Below, one piece after another: positions 11,880 to 24,560 of a stretch of 64,000 nt of DNA. How positions within the stretch are numbered: the first letter of the stretch is position 1; every line of letters starts with the position of its first letter. The notes beneath the pieces were generated by a model. That model was not told the origin of the DNA, searched no databases, and saw only the letters and a list, made by a program, of their open reading frames with translations. Origin of the DNA: Atrichornis clamosus (lineage: Eukaryota > Chordata > Aves > Passeriformes > Menuridae); assembly GCA_013400975.1 (NCBI GenBank), contig WBMZ01012664.1, positions 1 through 64,000 of the forward strand. Direction: 5' to 3'. A program made the position numbers and the translations under genes.

Positions 11880-12450
11880 AACACTGCGGGCTGCATTCTC
11901 ACGCCAGCAGTTTTTGCACATGCAGGATGAAGACTATCACTTGGTGACTGGTGCCACCATCCTGTGGGACCTTTGAAGCGGCCACCTCTCCCTCTGCTTC
12001 CGTACGTGCAGAGTGCCCTCGGCCCTGAGCCTGCCTCTGGTGGCCACCAGCCACGGGCAGCGGGTGGTTCCTGACTGGCCGCGGCTCCCGCACGGCGCTG
12101 GGCTGGCCCGGGCTGCGGGGAGCGATGTTATCAGCAACAGCCCACCGGGGCCGGGGGACAGCCCAGCCGGGGCCCCGGAGGCGCTGTCCGGGAGCCGGGT
12201 GCTGCAGGAGCCCCTGGGACAAATTGCACAGCTTAGCAGGCGAAGAACAGCGAGACAGGAATAAGCAGAGATGAATGCACATGACAAGAGGCTGTAAATG
12301 CAGAACCAAAATAGACAGCAGCAATTGCTATAGCCTAAAACGCCATCATTAGTCCCAGCCAGCTCTAACAGCTTAAAGGATAGATTCAGACAAAAGATAA
12401 AATCAACTGAACCAGGAAAAATCAACCAAAAAGGCCCCACCAAAAACTAG
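11880..12450. other. CpG-rich block, possible promoter/CpG island or degraded LTR
   Basis: Between about 11990 and 12240 I count roughly 22 CpG dinucleotides in 250 bases, with long G/C runs ('ggccgggggacagcccag', 'ccggggccccggaggcgc'), while the neighbouring kilobases are AT-rich and CpG-poor. Overlapping open frames cross it on both strands (up to 168 codons on the minus strand), as expected where stop codons are rare in GC-rich DNA; none resembles a protein family I know. The minus-strand flank (12250-12440) is T-rich and could suit an LTR or a promoter-proximal region. I could not find TG...CA ends, so the LTR reading is unproven. Possible roles are an unmethylated island, a lineage-specific repeat, or the promoter of an unannotated transcript. 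Confidence 0.5.
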
Positions 12451-15149
12451 TGAGCAATATAACATCACTTGGGAGCCTACTGATGCTATTTTTAGGTAGT
12501 AATGTGCTAAAAACTATAGAGAAAGAAGAGGTGCAGTATTTCTGGAGCACAGCTGCGGCTCAGCCTGCTGAAGCCTCCAACCCTGCAGTGCCACACAGCA
12601 CCACGATGGACACAGCCACAGGACATCGTGCCACTCCTTACTGCAGGCTGCTGCAGCACCGAGACACCCCCTGAGGCAAAGAAACCTCGCACAACTATGT
12701 GGAACAATGTCAGCATCTCAGTTCGGTATTAAGTAGAAAAATTCTGCATCAGAAAACCTCTGTAATTCACCAGAGCAATAAACCATTCAAGTTGCTGGCA
12801 AAAAAACAATCCCCAAACTCCAGTTCAAAGCAAAATCTCGAGTAAATCAGTTGTGAACAGAAAGTATCTTGCTGGTCCTAAACTAGGCCAAGTTAAGAGT
12901 TCAGAGCAATTCCTCCACTTTCAGACAAAAATTATTCCTGAAGGAGAATACTTAAAGTGTACTGTGAAGTGCTTGATTTTTATCAGGAGGTTTAGGAATT
13001 TGGCTGCAACAGTTTGCTATGAGATGACTTTGAACAGCACTAACGAAAGACATCTCAGAGCCTTAAAGGAGCACTTAGCCTTTCCCTGAGAAGGTCCCTT
13101 AAAACGAAAAACTACTACCTGAAGATTGATTAAATGACCACTTAATTAGATAGGGTAGATCTACTGACAATATCTGACAGCACCAGGAAAAAAAAAAGTG
13201 TGCCTTTAAGGAATTTGAAGAAATGAAATAATTTGTGTTTCCAACATTCAAAAAACACCACATCTGTAGCAAGAAATGGTGCAAAGTGCATGCTTGAAGT
13301 AGTTCTGCTTCTTAGGACAGCTTTAGAGAATAAGATGTTTCAGACTACAGTGAAATTCACCACGTAGTCTACATTCTACCTGTAATAATTAAATGAAAAA
13401 TAACCTCCCAACACATTTCATATTAGTCTAGGTTTCTAAAAGTAGTAATAATACTAATAACAACAACAACTACAGCATTCAATTTTCAGATCCTATTTTC
13501 ATCCAAATTAAAGGGCCAGAATGTACTCTTCTGGCTTAGCATGCATAAAGGATAGGCTCTCTTACACACTCTAAAAGCTCTCGAAATCTGCTCAGGTTAA
13601 GATTCAGGATTTCAGCCTGCACTTCTATTCTTATCAGGATAAAATAGAAAGAAGAGTACAATCCTGTTCAAAGAGCATAATTTGAAAAGGAAAAAAAAAA
13701 AAAAAAGAAAGGAGAATAAAACCCTAGTACTTTTTAAAAGGAATTAGGTAAAAAACCAAACAAACCCAAACCACAAAACAATCCTTGGACTCTCTTACTC
13801 CCAAATTATAGAATACATATGCTGCAGAATTACTGATATGCCTGACCTTTCAAACAGCACCCAACACACTTCTCAGAGTATCAAAGCTTTCTTGATATCA
13901 TCAAATATATGGCAATTTTCCAGGGAAAAAGAATCAGCACTTTTGAAGGTATATGTACAATATTGCACGGGGAGCAAGAGAAAGTGTGGTTAGGAAATGC
14001 CAGCTTCATCTGCTGGCTCCTGAGCTGTCTGCTCACAATCCTCCTGCAGCAGGGCTGGAAGAGGCGAGTGCTCCATCACAAATAACCCAGCAGAGCATCC
14101 CAGGAACATCAGTAACGTGTATCTCTCTAAAACCCAAGTGGCCAGCCTGTCATATGTTTCCAGGACACACTGAGGGGCAGGTGCTCCTGCCCTGCCCCTC
14201 AGCTCCATTTCTTTCAGCTGTCCAGGAGGAGAGCAGGTCCCTGCAGAACAAGCTCAGATTCCTCTAGGATATGGCACCCTGAGCTGTCACTAAGCTCTTT
14301 GAGCAACCCTTCATACTCTTTCCTCCGGTGGTTTTGCCAACTCAGTTGCTGCCCGGAGTGGGGCATAGAATGAATGTCCCTCCACCTGAGCCAGTGACAG
14401 GGCAGTTTTCTGATTTGAACTGGGCTCTTTGGAGCTATACTTTTACCTGGACCTTCTCTCCTAACTCAAAGTAATAGAAATCTCATGCAGTATTCTACAC
14501 TGAAAATTAACATGGAGCAAAAGAAACTCCTAGAACTTCTGTGAAAATAAGTTTCATCCTTTGCATTTTTTTCTTTTTTTAAGAGGCACTGATAAAACAC
14601 CCAAAAAACACCTTAATTGTTGCCCAACTAACTAACATTTGCATCATTTCCTGAAAAAAACCCTCATGCCATGCTTAGTTCCATTTGGCACAAGGGAAGT
14701 GCAGAAGAAAAGAGACCTTATTAAATGCACCCTTTGGTTTAGACAGATGGGAGTGTGCTCAATAGAATTTCAGTCCTGATCTCACTTGTTTCTGCAGAAC
14801 AGATGCAATATGCAATTTGCCATAGATTATGACATTTCAGACAATTCGAAAATCACTGATAAGATGAAATTATATCAAGCTAGATACAGCCATCTGTCAG
14901 AATTTCAAGGATTCACCTGATAGTCACTTTTCTTGTTATTTGAGCTTCAGGATACAGAGGATTTCCTACATATACATTTGAGAGTGTGGCCTGTAAAACT
15001 GTTTTTCTAAGGGATCCACAAATGTGTTTTGTTCCATTGCTGGAAGAGACCCATAGCCATTTTACAAGTCTAGACACTCAGAGAGATTGGAAAATGTCCT
15101 CTGTGGTAAGGGAGATCTACCATGTTATTTATAACTCATACTAGAATAG
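12451..15149. other. Unique non-coding sequence with simple repeats
   Basis: No gene was recognised. Simple sequence includes a mixed AAT/AAC trinucleotide stretch at about 13441-13472 and a pure A16 run at 13691-13706. The segment 13960-14420 is somewhat richer in GC and carries a 104-codon plus frame (13953-14267) without recognisable domains. Confidence 0.5.
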
Positions 15150-15552
15150 TGTGAGAAAGACTCACGTTGGAGAAGTTCCTGGAGGAATATCTCCTCTGGA
15201 GGGACTCCATTTGGGAGCAGAGGAAGAATGTGAAGAGTCTGCCCCTAAACAGGAAGAAGTGGCAGAGACAAGTGATGGACTGACCACAATCCCCATTGCC
15301 TGTCACCCCTGCACTGCTGGAGGGGAGGAGGGAGGGAAATTCATGGAGTCTGGGGAGAAGGAGAAGTGGGGGCAAGATGTCTTAGGTTTTGGTTTTATTT
15401 CTCATTATCCTACTCTGATTTGACTGGTAACAAATTACACTAATATCCCCTAGCTGAGTCTGTTTTACCCATGCCAGTAATTGCTGAGTGACCCCTCCTT
15501 GTCCTTATCTGAACCCATGAGCCTTTGGTTATATTTTCTCTCTTCTATCTTT
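15150..15552 (+). mobile_element. Avian LTR-like repeat (endogenous retrovirus class), 3'-truncated
   Basis: The order of blocks matches a high-copy bird repeat that I know as an LTR of the ERVL type: 'ggactccatttgggagcaga' (15201-15220), 'gaatgtgaagagtctgcccc', 'agtgatggactgaccacaat', 'ccattgcctgtcacccctgc', 'gggaaattcatggagtctgg', 'ttctcattatcctactctga', 'tttgactggtaacaaattac', 'gctgagtctgttttaccca', and 'ccttatctgaacccatgag' followed by 'ttatattttctctcttct'. The terminal part that normally follows that last block is absent after about 15552. No internal retroviral gene flanks it, so it is a truncated solo LTR. Family name and class are from memory. Confidence 0.62.
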
Positions 15553-18500
15553 TGACGTGAATTGCCTCATGACACAAAAATTCCAAACACAAATATTCAA
15601 CAAGAGCACAAGAAACATTTAAGTAGAGAAAACACGGATCTGCTGGCTGACAAATCTGCAAACAATCTCTTTTGCCCACTACATCCTCCTTTGCACTCAG
15701 CAGCTTCCAGCACAGAGGATTCACCAGATTGCCAGCACTGCAGCAAAGCCTACAGAGTCCATTCTGAGTTTCACCAATGCACTTGCAATACAGAAATACA
15801 GAATGCACTTAAAAATGATACATTATCAGTACTGAATGACCATGCCTAGTTTTCTGTATTTACACCTCTGCAAAGTAACTGAAAAATTGAATCTCTCAGA
15901 TAGATCATAGCTGCAAAATGTTTTTCATGAGAGTTTTGTCTCTTCTCCTTACCAAGAGGTACAGGATGATGAATGTCTACATTTTCTAGTTGCTTTTTCT
16001 GTGAAGAAGGCATCTGACTCTAGGAGCTAGCAGACAGAGAAGGATAACAAGATGCGATGGCTGGAAAGTAGTGCCAGAAACAGCTACACTACGAGGAATT
16101 TTTTAGCCCGGGAAGTAATGGAATTACCAACTACCAGTTACTCACCAGTGGGTGTAGAGGATTCCCAATGAACTGCAGTCATTTAAACTGAGAATTTACA
16201 TTTCTCTAAAACCATTCGGCATGCCCATTGGGTTTAATGTGCAACTGGAGGAAAAAAAACCAACTGTCAATTGCAGGGTTAGCAATAGGTCATCAGGAAC
16301 ATACTTTTATGTTATCTGGAAAAAGCAGTTATGAAATTTGAAGCTGAAATTATTAAATTGTTAAGGTGATCTGCCTGAAGTGTACTTATACTGTCAATAA
16401 AAATAATGCATTTCAGCCTTCATTTCATGTCTCTGCTAAATTTCTTAGGCAACTTCAGTGAATGCAGAACTACTCTCCTTGTGCAGCCACTCTGCACACA
16501 CTGTCAGATTGGGAGATGTAACACACATGACAGCAAGAGCTGCTAGCAGAAGCACTCCAGCCCATTTGTTCCTTCAGGAATGAAACAAACAATGTTCTTA
16601 AAACAGAGCTTTAACTTCATCATAGCTAATGAATATTTACATTGCTCAATTTGAATTTTGCATCAGTTCAGCACATATTAAAACCACTACCTTCACAGAC
16701 TGAAAATCCAAAGTCATTGTTATATAAAATGTCCATAGCAGCATCTCAATCCTGACTTTCATTACAGGGAGCAAACAAATACTAAATGACATTAATTCCT
16801 TTATATGAGGTCTCAGTTTCAGACCTGATAACAATCAGGAGCTTGTGCACACCCTATGAGTTTTGCCCAACATACTCTTTGATGTGAAGATGACTGACAT
16901 CATTAAACATGATCTGGCCTCAAAGCCAAGCACTATGAAAAGTTTGCGTTTTTGTGCATGAGGTGACTCTGCAGCACAGACCAGATACCATCCCACTCCA
17001 GATCACCACTAGCTTTTTATTTCTTATGAAAAAAAAGAGAGGTATCTTTTCAAATAGATAGCTAATCTCTTAAGCTAACCTCCAGGACAAAAAGGCATTA
17101 AATATGATACTCAGTGAATTTATCTTCAACAGTTGTTGTAATCTTTAGTGAGAAATACAGATTGTTATCCAGAAATTGTGTTTTTTGATGAAATATTGTG
17201 GAACTGGGAATACCACTGACTGAAACCGCTACAGAAACTCTACCAATGATGCAAGAATTGCAGTGCCACCAGGATTCCTGCTCCCTGACACTGGCAGTAC
17301 GTCAGAGCACAAAGCTAGGCTCCCAAATTCCACCTACAGTCAGGTGTTCTGAGGGCACTCTGACCCATCCAGCGGGTCCTTTGCTAAAGTGCCGTGCCAC
17401 ACTCGAGGGGAGGCAAACTTCAGTGTGTTGGGGCACACACTGCTGTCTTCCCCTGCAGCTCACTGTGCCCTCTTAGGGACCTCAGATAGGCCCAGATGTA
17501 ACCCACTTTCCTGCTTTTAAATGTGATTAGTCCATCAGCCCCTGGAATTCTGTTAAATTCTATCTTAACTCTTGATAAGCCTAAAATGTTTCTTACTATG
17601 GAAAACAAGCAAACATTCAAAGATTAGATAAACTTCTTTACTAATATTTTTTGCCTACATAAATCACCTGATTATTGAGGCAGCAAGTTTTTCTTGAAAT
17701 ATCAGGAACCTAAAATGTTGTTATTAATTTTTACATGGAAGCAATTTGAATGGCAATCTCTACAAAGATTCAGGGGTCTTGGGTGTTGATAGATAGTACA
17801 AAATAGATGCCATAACACTAGATCCTTCAGGACCTTCATTAAATGACTAGAAACAGAAAAGAAAGTGCAAATTTCTCTTACAGCTGGAATGCCACACTAT
17901 CATTTGCTATCCTAATTCTGCATGAATACAGAAAGCATCAGCCTACCTCTGGCTTGTTTTTGAGCCATTGGTGTAGGGACTACCTTGTACACACCTGTAA
18001 CTCAAACAAACAGCCCAACTTCGTGATTAATTTGGGCACTGTGTTCCCAATTTCACAGTACTTTCAGTGTACCTCAGTGCTTTCCCAAGTCTACAGTGAA
18101 AAACGTCCTTCCATCATGCACTAGATCCCTTCATTTTCATACCTTTCTCACAGACTCTAAGAATATGCAATACAAGTACTGTTTTATTACTTTTGAAATA
18201 AGTTATCTAAAAACTTACAAGTGAGCACTTGAAGAATTCATGTACTCATCTGCCCGTTTAATTACATCCCCAACTTAAAAGGGCTGGCTGTGTATGCATA
18301 CATTTTGCAATACTGTTATATAAATGTTTAAATAGTTGCTGAAGTTCAAAGATGCTTGCAACAATTTCAGTCCAGAACTTTAGAGACCAACAGTTGGGAA
18401 CAGTAACTTCACACATTTTAGAACATTCTGGATGGTAAACAGGCTCTTTCACATACAGTTTGTGTCTGCAACTTGTATTTCAGTCTTCACTGAGGAGCAG

Positions 18501-19689
18501 AAGCATTTTAAAATGTCAGATTCCAATGAAAAATTAAAATGTACCTTCCTGTATATTCAGTTCTTGGCAGGTGTCACAAGATTAACTGGACCAGGGTGGT
18601 AGTTAAATTTCAAAAAATGCAACATTTTCCCTTAGCTTAGTATTTTTCCTAAACATCTGTTGTCCAGTCTAGGGTAAGAGAAAATATGAAAGGCTATGTC
18701 ACAGTATTTGCAAACTCAACACCAAGGCTTCTGACAAAACTGCCAAATTCAAACATCTCAAGAAGTGAATAATGGATTTAGTTCAGGGCCTCTCTCGCCC
18801 AGTTTTAAAATCTAAATTACAGTTTTCAAATACTTAAATAAGGCAGTATGCTGAAAGTCGCCTACAAGTGATAATTCTTTAAAGTACTGTATTGACTAGG
18901 AGTAGAAGTGTTAATGACTTGATAGAAGAAAATTCTCAGTAGTACTAACTAGACTTAAGGAAAGTTGTTATATGCTGTTTAAGTCACAGTTGAAATAACT
19001 GCAGCTCATGCTGTACAAATCATTTTTCAAAGTCTCTGCTTTGACACACTGGGAGTCTAATACTGAGTATATATATCCACATATGCTTTATTCTTTGCAT
19101 CTTACCTTTACCACTAGGATTGCTACTTAAAACATGTAAAATTGGCCAGCAATTTCCAAACCAATAGAGAGGAGAAAAAAAAAGGTTGCCTGCAGTTGGA
19201 TTTTACATCACTCCTTCCATTCCTCTAAGAATTATATGGCATATTGCATTGTGTGTATAAGGCATTACCTTCTCTCATTTCCTCAGAACTTTTTTGCAGG
19301 CTTTTCTCTCAGTTGGGGCTGATCAGACTTCAATGCAGCAACACATTTCATACTGGCCAAAGGTCTGGCTTTCAACTTCTCTCCTAATTCTTTCATGCAT
19401 TGTTTTTTCCTGCTGGTGGTTGCTACTCCTGGTCAAAATACATTTTTTTAAACTTTTTTTTTGTCTTTTTGAATAAGTTTTACATCGTGTACCTACACAG
19501 ACATCTATGCAATTCCACTCCCTGCACGGTTGCTTAGCCCAAGGCAACACATAAGCCTGAACAAAAATTACAGCTGCCTAAGGTACCTAGCCACAGGCAG
19601 AACTAGAACAACCAGCCTTTACCTCCACTTTTGGGGGAGAGTAGCAGAGAAAGGACATGACAAAAGAACTGCTGAGCACAGGATAAACT
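15553..19689. other. Unique non-coding sequence
   Basis: No gene, RNA gene or named repeat was seen. Plus frames at 15562-15849, 17198-17476 and 17843-18124 (92-95 codons) lack recognisable domains. T-rich runs lie at 19441-19470. Very old repeats may be hidden here beyond what I can detect by eye. Confidence 0.5.
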
Positions 19690-19933
19690 TCCCCAAAGCA
19701 GCAATCTCCTCCCCACCAGGTCGCAGCTCAACAGCATGGAAGAGGAGTCAAGCTTAAGGCTCCACAGGACAGGAAAGCCAAGAGCTGACTCGAGCTCAGC
19801 TGCAGCTCCTTGGCCCCTAAGGAGCAATAAAGCAGAAACCCCCAGAGCAGCTCAGCCTCCTCACGCACCGGCAGTCACTGGTTAATGGACGTCAGCAGTA
19901 GGGGAAACACCGCAAGCACTAAAACCAGCTAAG
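19690..19933 (+). other. Candidate non-coding first exon / promoter-like stretch ending at a splice donor
   Basis: This segment is richer in GC and CpG than its surroundings and includes a CRE-like 'gacgtca' at about 19888. It ends at 'ctaag|gtgagt' (donor GT at 19934-19935), which equals the vertebrate 5' splice-site consensus. A CCAAT-type 'attggctggc' lies just downstream near 20010. No long protein frame continues to the donor. It could be an untranslated first exon of a transcript, or a chance donor; the start of any exon cannot be fixed from sequence. Confidence 0.22.
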
Positions 19934-22519
19934 GTGAGTCTGACTACCTGCTGGGAACCGGCCTAACGAAGGACGTGGCACTCGAGCATAATGACTTTTC
20001 ACAGAACTATTGGCTGGCTTCCAGGCTTTGCTCAGCAGCACAGCTGCTTCTCAGCTCACCTGCTTTTCTACAGATGTTTCCACAAAGGCAGGCTGGGATT
20101 AGAATGAGACGTCAGTGACCTTTCTTCCTAGTGCTTTTGCCACCATTACCTGTTAGTTAATCTGCTTTTACATCCAGCCTTCTACACACACCTTCCTAAT
20201 ATCAGACGCTATAAACTGTGGTATCTGCACCAACTGCTGAATAAAAAAACTGGTATTTTGGGTTCATTTCTGCCCTGAGGGTTTCAGTGTCATAATTAAG
20301 TTCAGCACAAGGTGATGGGAAAATAGTTTCCATGCAAGTAATCATGCTTTTCCTAACTGAAAAGAGCTACAGGCACTCTAAATTAATTTCCTCACATCTC
20401 TTATTCAAATCATTTGACATCTGAATTACAGATTTTCATGTTTTCATGTACAGTAGTCAACTGCATGTTGTCTGGATATTTTTTTCTTCTTTTCCAAAAT
20501 GTAGCATTATGTGTTTCTGCTGTCTATGCTTAGCAATACACAGGATAAATCCCAAAGAAAAAAAAACAACCTTGAAATATATTAGCTTAAATCTGAGTAG
20601 GAATTTCTAAAATGCACCATGGTTTATTCTGATCCCAAGACTTCCAATAGTAATGGAAATCTTCAAATTTTTATCAAATTATTATAGCCTTTGAAGAAGA
20701 AAACTACTGCCCCACCTCATTCCAAACACAAAAGATACACTTGCAGCAGAACTATGGTTCTCTTATGCCATTCAGAGGAGTTCCTGGATCAATAGCATCA
20801 TGCAAGGCAGAGGAGACTCACTGCTGGGAGTTTATCTGACATGGCCTCCAGCTATTGCATTTCATGGGCTGCACTAAGCCCTGCATCTTTTATTGCTCTA
20901 TTTGTAATACATCACAATAATATCACTGCATTTTTGACTCCGCCTGGAGCCTGATCCTATGTTTAGGACAGGATAACAGCCAGATAAATTCTCTTCCCTG
21001 AATCTTTCTCTAACATTTAAATGAATAAATTGCAGTCAGAATTTCCCAAACACAGAATTCTCAGTGTGACAGAGCACCAAAACTTTATTATACTTTTGTG
21101 CTGGTGATGTTCTTCCATTTTTAAGGAACAAGGGCAGTTAGTCCTCTCAAAAGTGCTGCTCCTCAACATCATGCAGGACATTTTAATTCTCCAGAACATC
21201 AGTGCCAGTTACAATGGAGCATTTCAACAAAGCACATCGTATTTAACAATCAGCAGTGAGATCACACCAGGCACCTTCCCTATCCATTTATCAAAGCATG
21301 CACAATTCCTATCTCATGACAGATAAAGCAATAAATATTGAGGCAAAATGTTCATCTGTATCCAGTATGTTTTAATAAATAAAATGCACCAAAGTATCAT
21401 GGCAGGCATGTGGCATTCAAACAACTATTTTTCATTGTAATTTTTCACCACTGCATTTCCTCAGCTGAAATCTAAAGAGAGCCTTGAAAATCAAAACTCG
21501 CAGTCATAATTTGATCAGCCCCAAACATAAGGTTTCCTTTCATTTAATGACATGCTGCAGGAAAGAAAATGTTTGCCACTTGAAGACACGCAGCTAGCCC
21601 ACCTCATTTCTTGAGCAGGGAGGAACAGATCTGTGCTAAGGCTGGGTTGTTTCTTGCCTTAAAACACAGTGAGCCCACAGGGGTTCAGCTTGGGCTCAGG
21701 GTAAACAAATCCTCCAAAGGACCGAAAAACCTGGTACCATTTTTGGAAAGTTGCAGTTCTCCGGCATAGGCAATTGTAATATATATTGGGCTCAGCAAGA
21801 AAACTTCATGTGTCCATCACAGCATCTCCATATTCATTCTGAACTAAAGGGCTGGCAGGTCAGACTGTTACACTGAGGCCTTTGAGCCTGTATCTGCTCT
21901 TTCAGAGTGGCTATTTACAAGTGTTTGGTCAAACTCTCCACATTTTAAAGGGCATGAGGGTTAACTGCCAGTAAGAATAGAAAGACTGTGCAGCTACAAA
22001 ATGTACCAATGCGTCTATATACCAGCCTAAGGAAGTAGAAGTTATAAACTGTGTCTGATGCAATTTTTCATATTGGCAGTACATTAATCTATGAACAGAC
22101 TCTCATGACTATCCCTGGGCAAGGAGGAAACGTACATTTCTAGTTGCGATTTGGACCTACAAAAGAGCTTTTGTGGTGGCTGTGGGTGTCACAAAACAGC
22201 TACCACGTGCAAGAAAAACATATGTAACTGTTCCTTCAGACACTGAAGACCCAGTCAACAGGTATTCCATAATCTACAAGCAGTTGTGAACAACCAAGTC
22301 TTCAGTGTTAATGGAGTTTGTTCTATCCTGCACTCCAGGGCCTTATTTTGTTAGGGCATAATTAAAAGTCTGTCATAACTGCTGGGGATCTTTTTGGTGT
22401 CACCAAAGGGCCTTGGGATTTGTCCTTCTGTGAAAAAGTTTAAACTTACTAAAACCACACTGGTGTTATTCCCAGGGGCTTCCAGGTGAGGAATTCCATG
22501 TTGCATAAATTCTCAGTCT

Positions 22520-22540
22520 CATATGAAATTATTTCATATG
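22520..22540. repeat. Perfect palindrome, 10-base arms
   Basis: Left arm catatgaaat (22520-22529) and right arm atttcatatg (22531-22540) are exact reverse complements with a single-base spacer. The sequence is AT-rich and could extrude as a hairpin. No protein-binding role can be named with confidence. Confidence 0.9.
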
Positions 22541-24355
22541 GAAATGGTGGACAACAACGTATTTTCAGTGAAGGTGATATGCCTGTTGCCTCTACAGATT
22601 TTTAGCCAGGGGTATTCTAAAAGGTGACGGAAAGAGTGAAAGAACCAGATATTTTTTTGACAGGGTTATCAGATAAAGAAAAACAGTGTTTTACTTCATC
22701 AGATGCGAATGCAAAAGACTTACCTGTAGAGCAAATGACACAAATACCACAGAAGAAGTAAATAACACCGGATTTTTCTTCATCTTAAAATTACTTTGTG
22801 TGGTGTTATTATCAGAATTGTTTCCTATAAGTATAAAAAACCCCAACACTAGGAACAAAGAGTAGCACTATCCCTGTATAAATTTCAAAAGCTTCTTAAA
22901 AATCTTGTTATGAATAGACACTGAGTGCTGAAATGAGATGCTCTTTTCCTAGATGGGTTTTGTCAACTGCCTTTCCTGATTGAACAAATAGTTCTTCCTC
23001 CCTTAACCAGCAAACCGCCACTCAGGCAAGCAAAATCACGCTGTTAAGGCAAGTAAGGACAACCCCCATTCACTCAGTGTTTCTCTGGGACAGTGCAGTG
23101 TTTCTCTCCACTAATATTAAGGCAGTTCCTTTCTCAAAATATCTAAATATTTATCAGTTCAAACTTACAAACCAAGTTATTTATGGAAATATTCTGCACA
23201 AAAGAAACTGCTGCTAACAGACTTGGACCGTGATGTAGCAGCCTGTAATGATAATTTTAGTTAGACCTTCCCCCCCTAGAGAAATTATTCCCTTGAAGGT
23301 CCTTCCCAAATAGAAGTCTTCATTAGAAAGGAAAAAAATACATATTAACCCATAAATAGATTGACTTATAAAGCTATGATGGCACCGTTTAATCTTGTAA
23401 ATAAGAAAATCAAAGTAGGGAATTTCGGTTTTGCTATTGACTGCTTCTTTGAGAGACACAGAAAATTCCTAACCTGTTTCTACTACATACTGCTCTGAGT
23501 GGACCTATTTCCATTATTTAAGTTATGTTTAGCCAAGGTCTCTCGTCCTTTCCCCACTATTTTTGGTGTTCAGTGGGTTTTTCCCCCTTCTAGCAGAGAA
23601 AGGCTGAAGATGTCTACCTCCACAGTTTAAGTATTTGTACTGGGGTGGACCATTTTGAAGCTCCTTTGGGCTAAGTGTTTGATATTGAAGCATCATCAGT
23701 ATCAGCAGCAAAGTTCCCATATGTCACTCTCTCCTGCTTTCTGTTCCAGAGATTCTGGGTCATTGTGCCTTCAGAGTCCTGTCTGTCAGTTCAATCTTTC
23801 CTTTGATTTCCCTTTCCTTGTGTGCACTGCTACAAGGAGATAGTTTTTGCAGGGCTGACACTGCACGTAAAAAAACCTGTTGTTCCTGCCTGTCTGAATG
23901 ATACCTAAAATTAAGGCCCCTGTTTAGGCAGAATACAGAGGTGACAGAGAAGAGCTATTTGAGTGTTGCCATGAGAGCACACTGGACTCTCTTTTCTGAC
24001 AAAATGCACATGCAGACCTGTCTAGATAAGCAGAGGGGAGCACCTGTGCAGTTCCTTAGTGATAATTGGAGTTCAAGGGCCACTAATTGCAACGAACCTG
24101 GTGGCACACACAGAGTAACAGAAACACAGCACGGACCTAACGACTTCTTCTGTTCAACTGTGGAATATTTAATCCACTATCCAGATGCAGGCGGAGGGAA
24201 GGAACTAGACTGCATTTTAAGATATGATAGAGATTGCATAGAGGAATCTTACAAAGCAATGTAAGGCAGACAAATTCACATTTGGTTAGTTTCCTCATGT
24301 CCAGAACATCCTCATTAAGTTCTTACCTACAAGTAAGCATTTTCTTTTTAAAGAT

Positions 24356-24560
24356 TAAAAAAAAAAAAAAAAGAAAAAAAAAAAGAAGGAATTGGAACAG
24401 TCATTTTTCCTGCTTTGGTTTTTGCTCTTTGGGCAGGCACAATGCTGCTTTACATTCAAAATCCAATCACATTTCCTATGTTGATGAGCAGCCAGTATTT
24501 GCCAGTATTTTTCTTGCTGTTGGTAGTAAATTTTTTTTTTTTTAAATTTTTTTTTTTTTG
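24356..24560. repeat. Opposed poly(A) and poly(T) tracts
   Basis: An A-rich tract (about 24356-24384, broken by single G bases) is followed roughly 150 bases later by a T-rich tract interrupted by 'aaa' (about 24531-24560). In either strand's transcript the two could pair as a long stem. The intervening sequence is unique. Homopolymer tracts are also prone to length errors in assembly. Confidence 0.75.

Noticed and set aside
11937..12443. 168-codon minus-strand frame through the CpG-rich block
   Set aside because: GC-rich DNA has few stops; overlapping frames are open on both strands and none shows a recognisable domain.
15562..15849. Plus-strand frame with several Cys/His residues, considered as a zinc-finger remnant
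   Set aside because: The spacing of Cys and His does not repeat or fit a known zinc-binding pattern.
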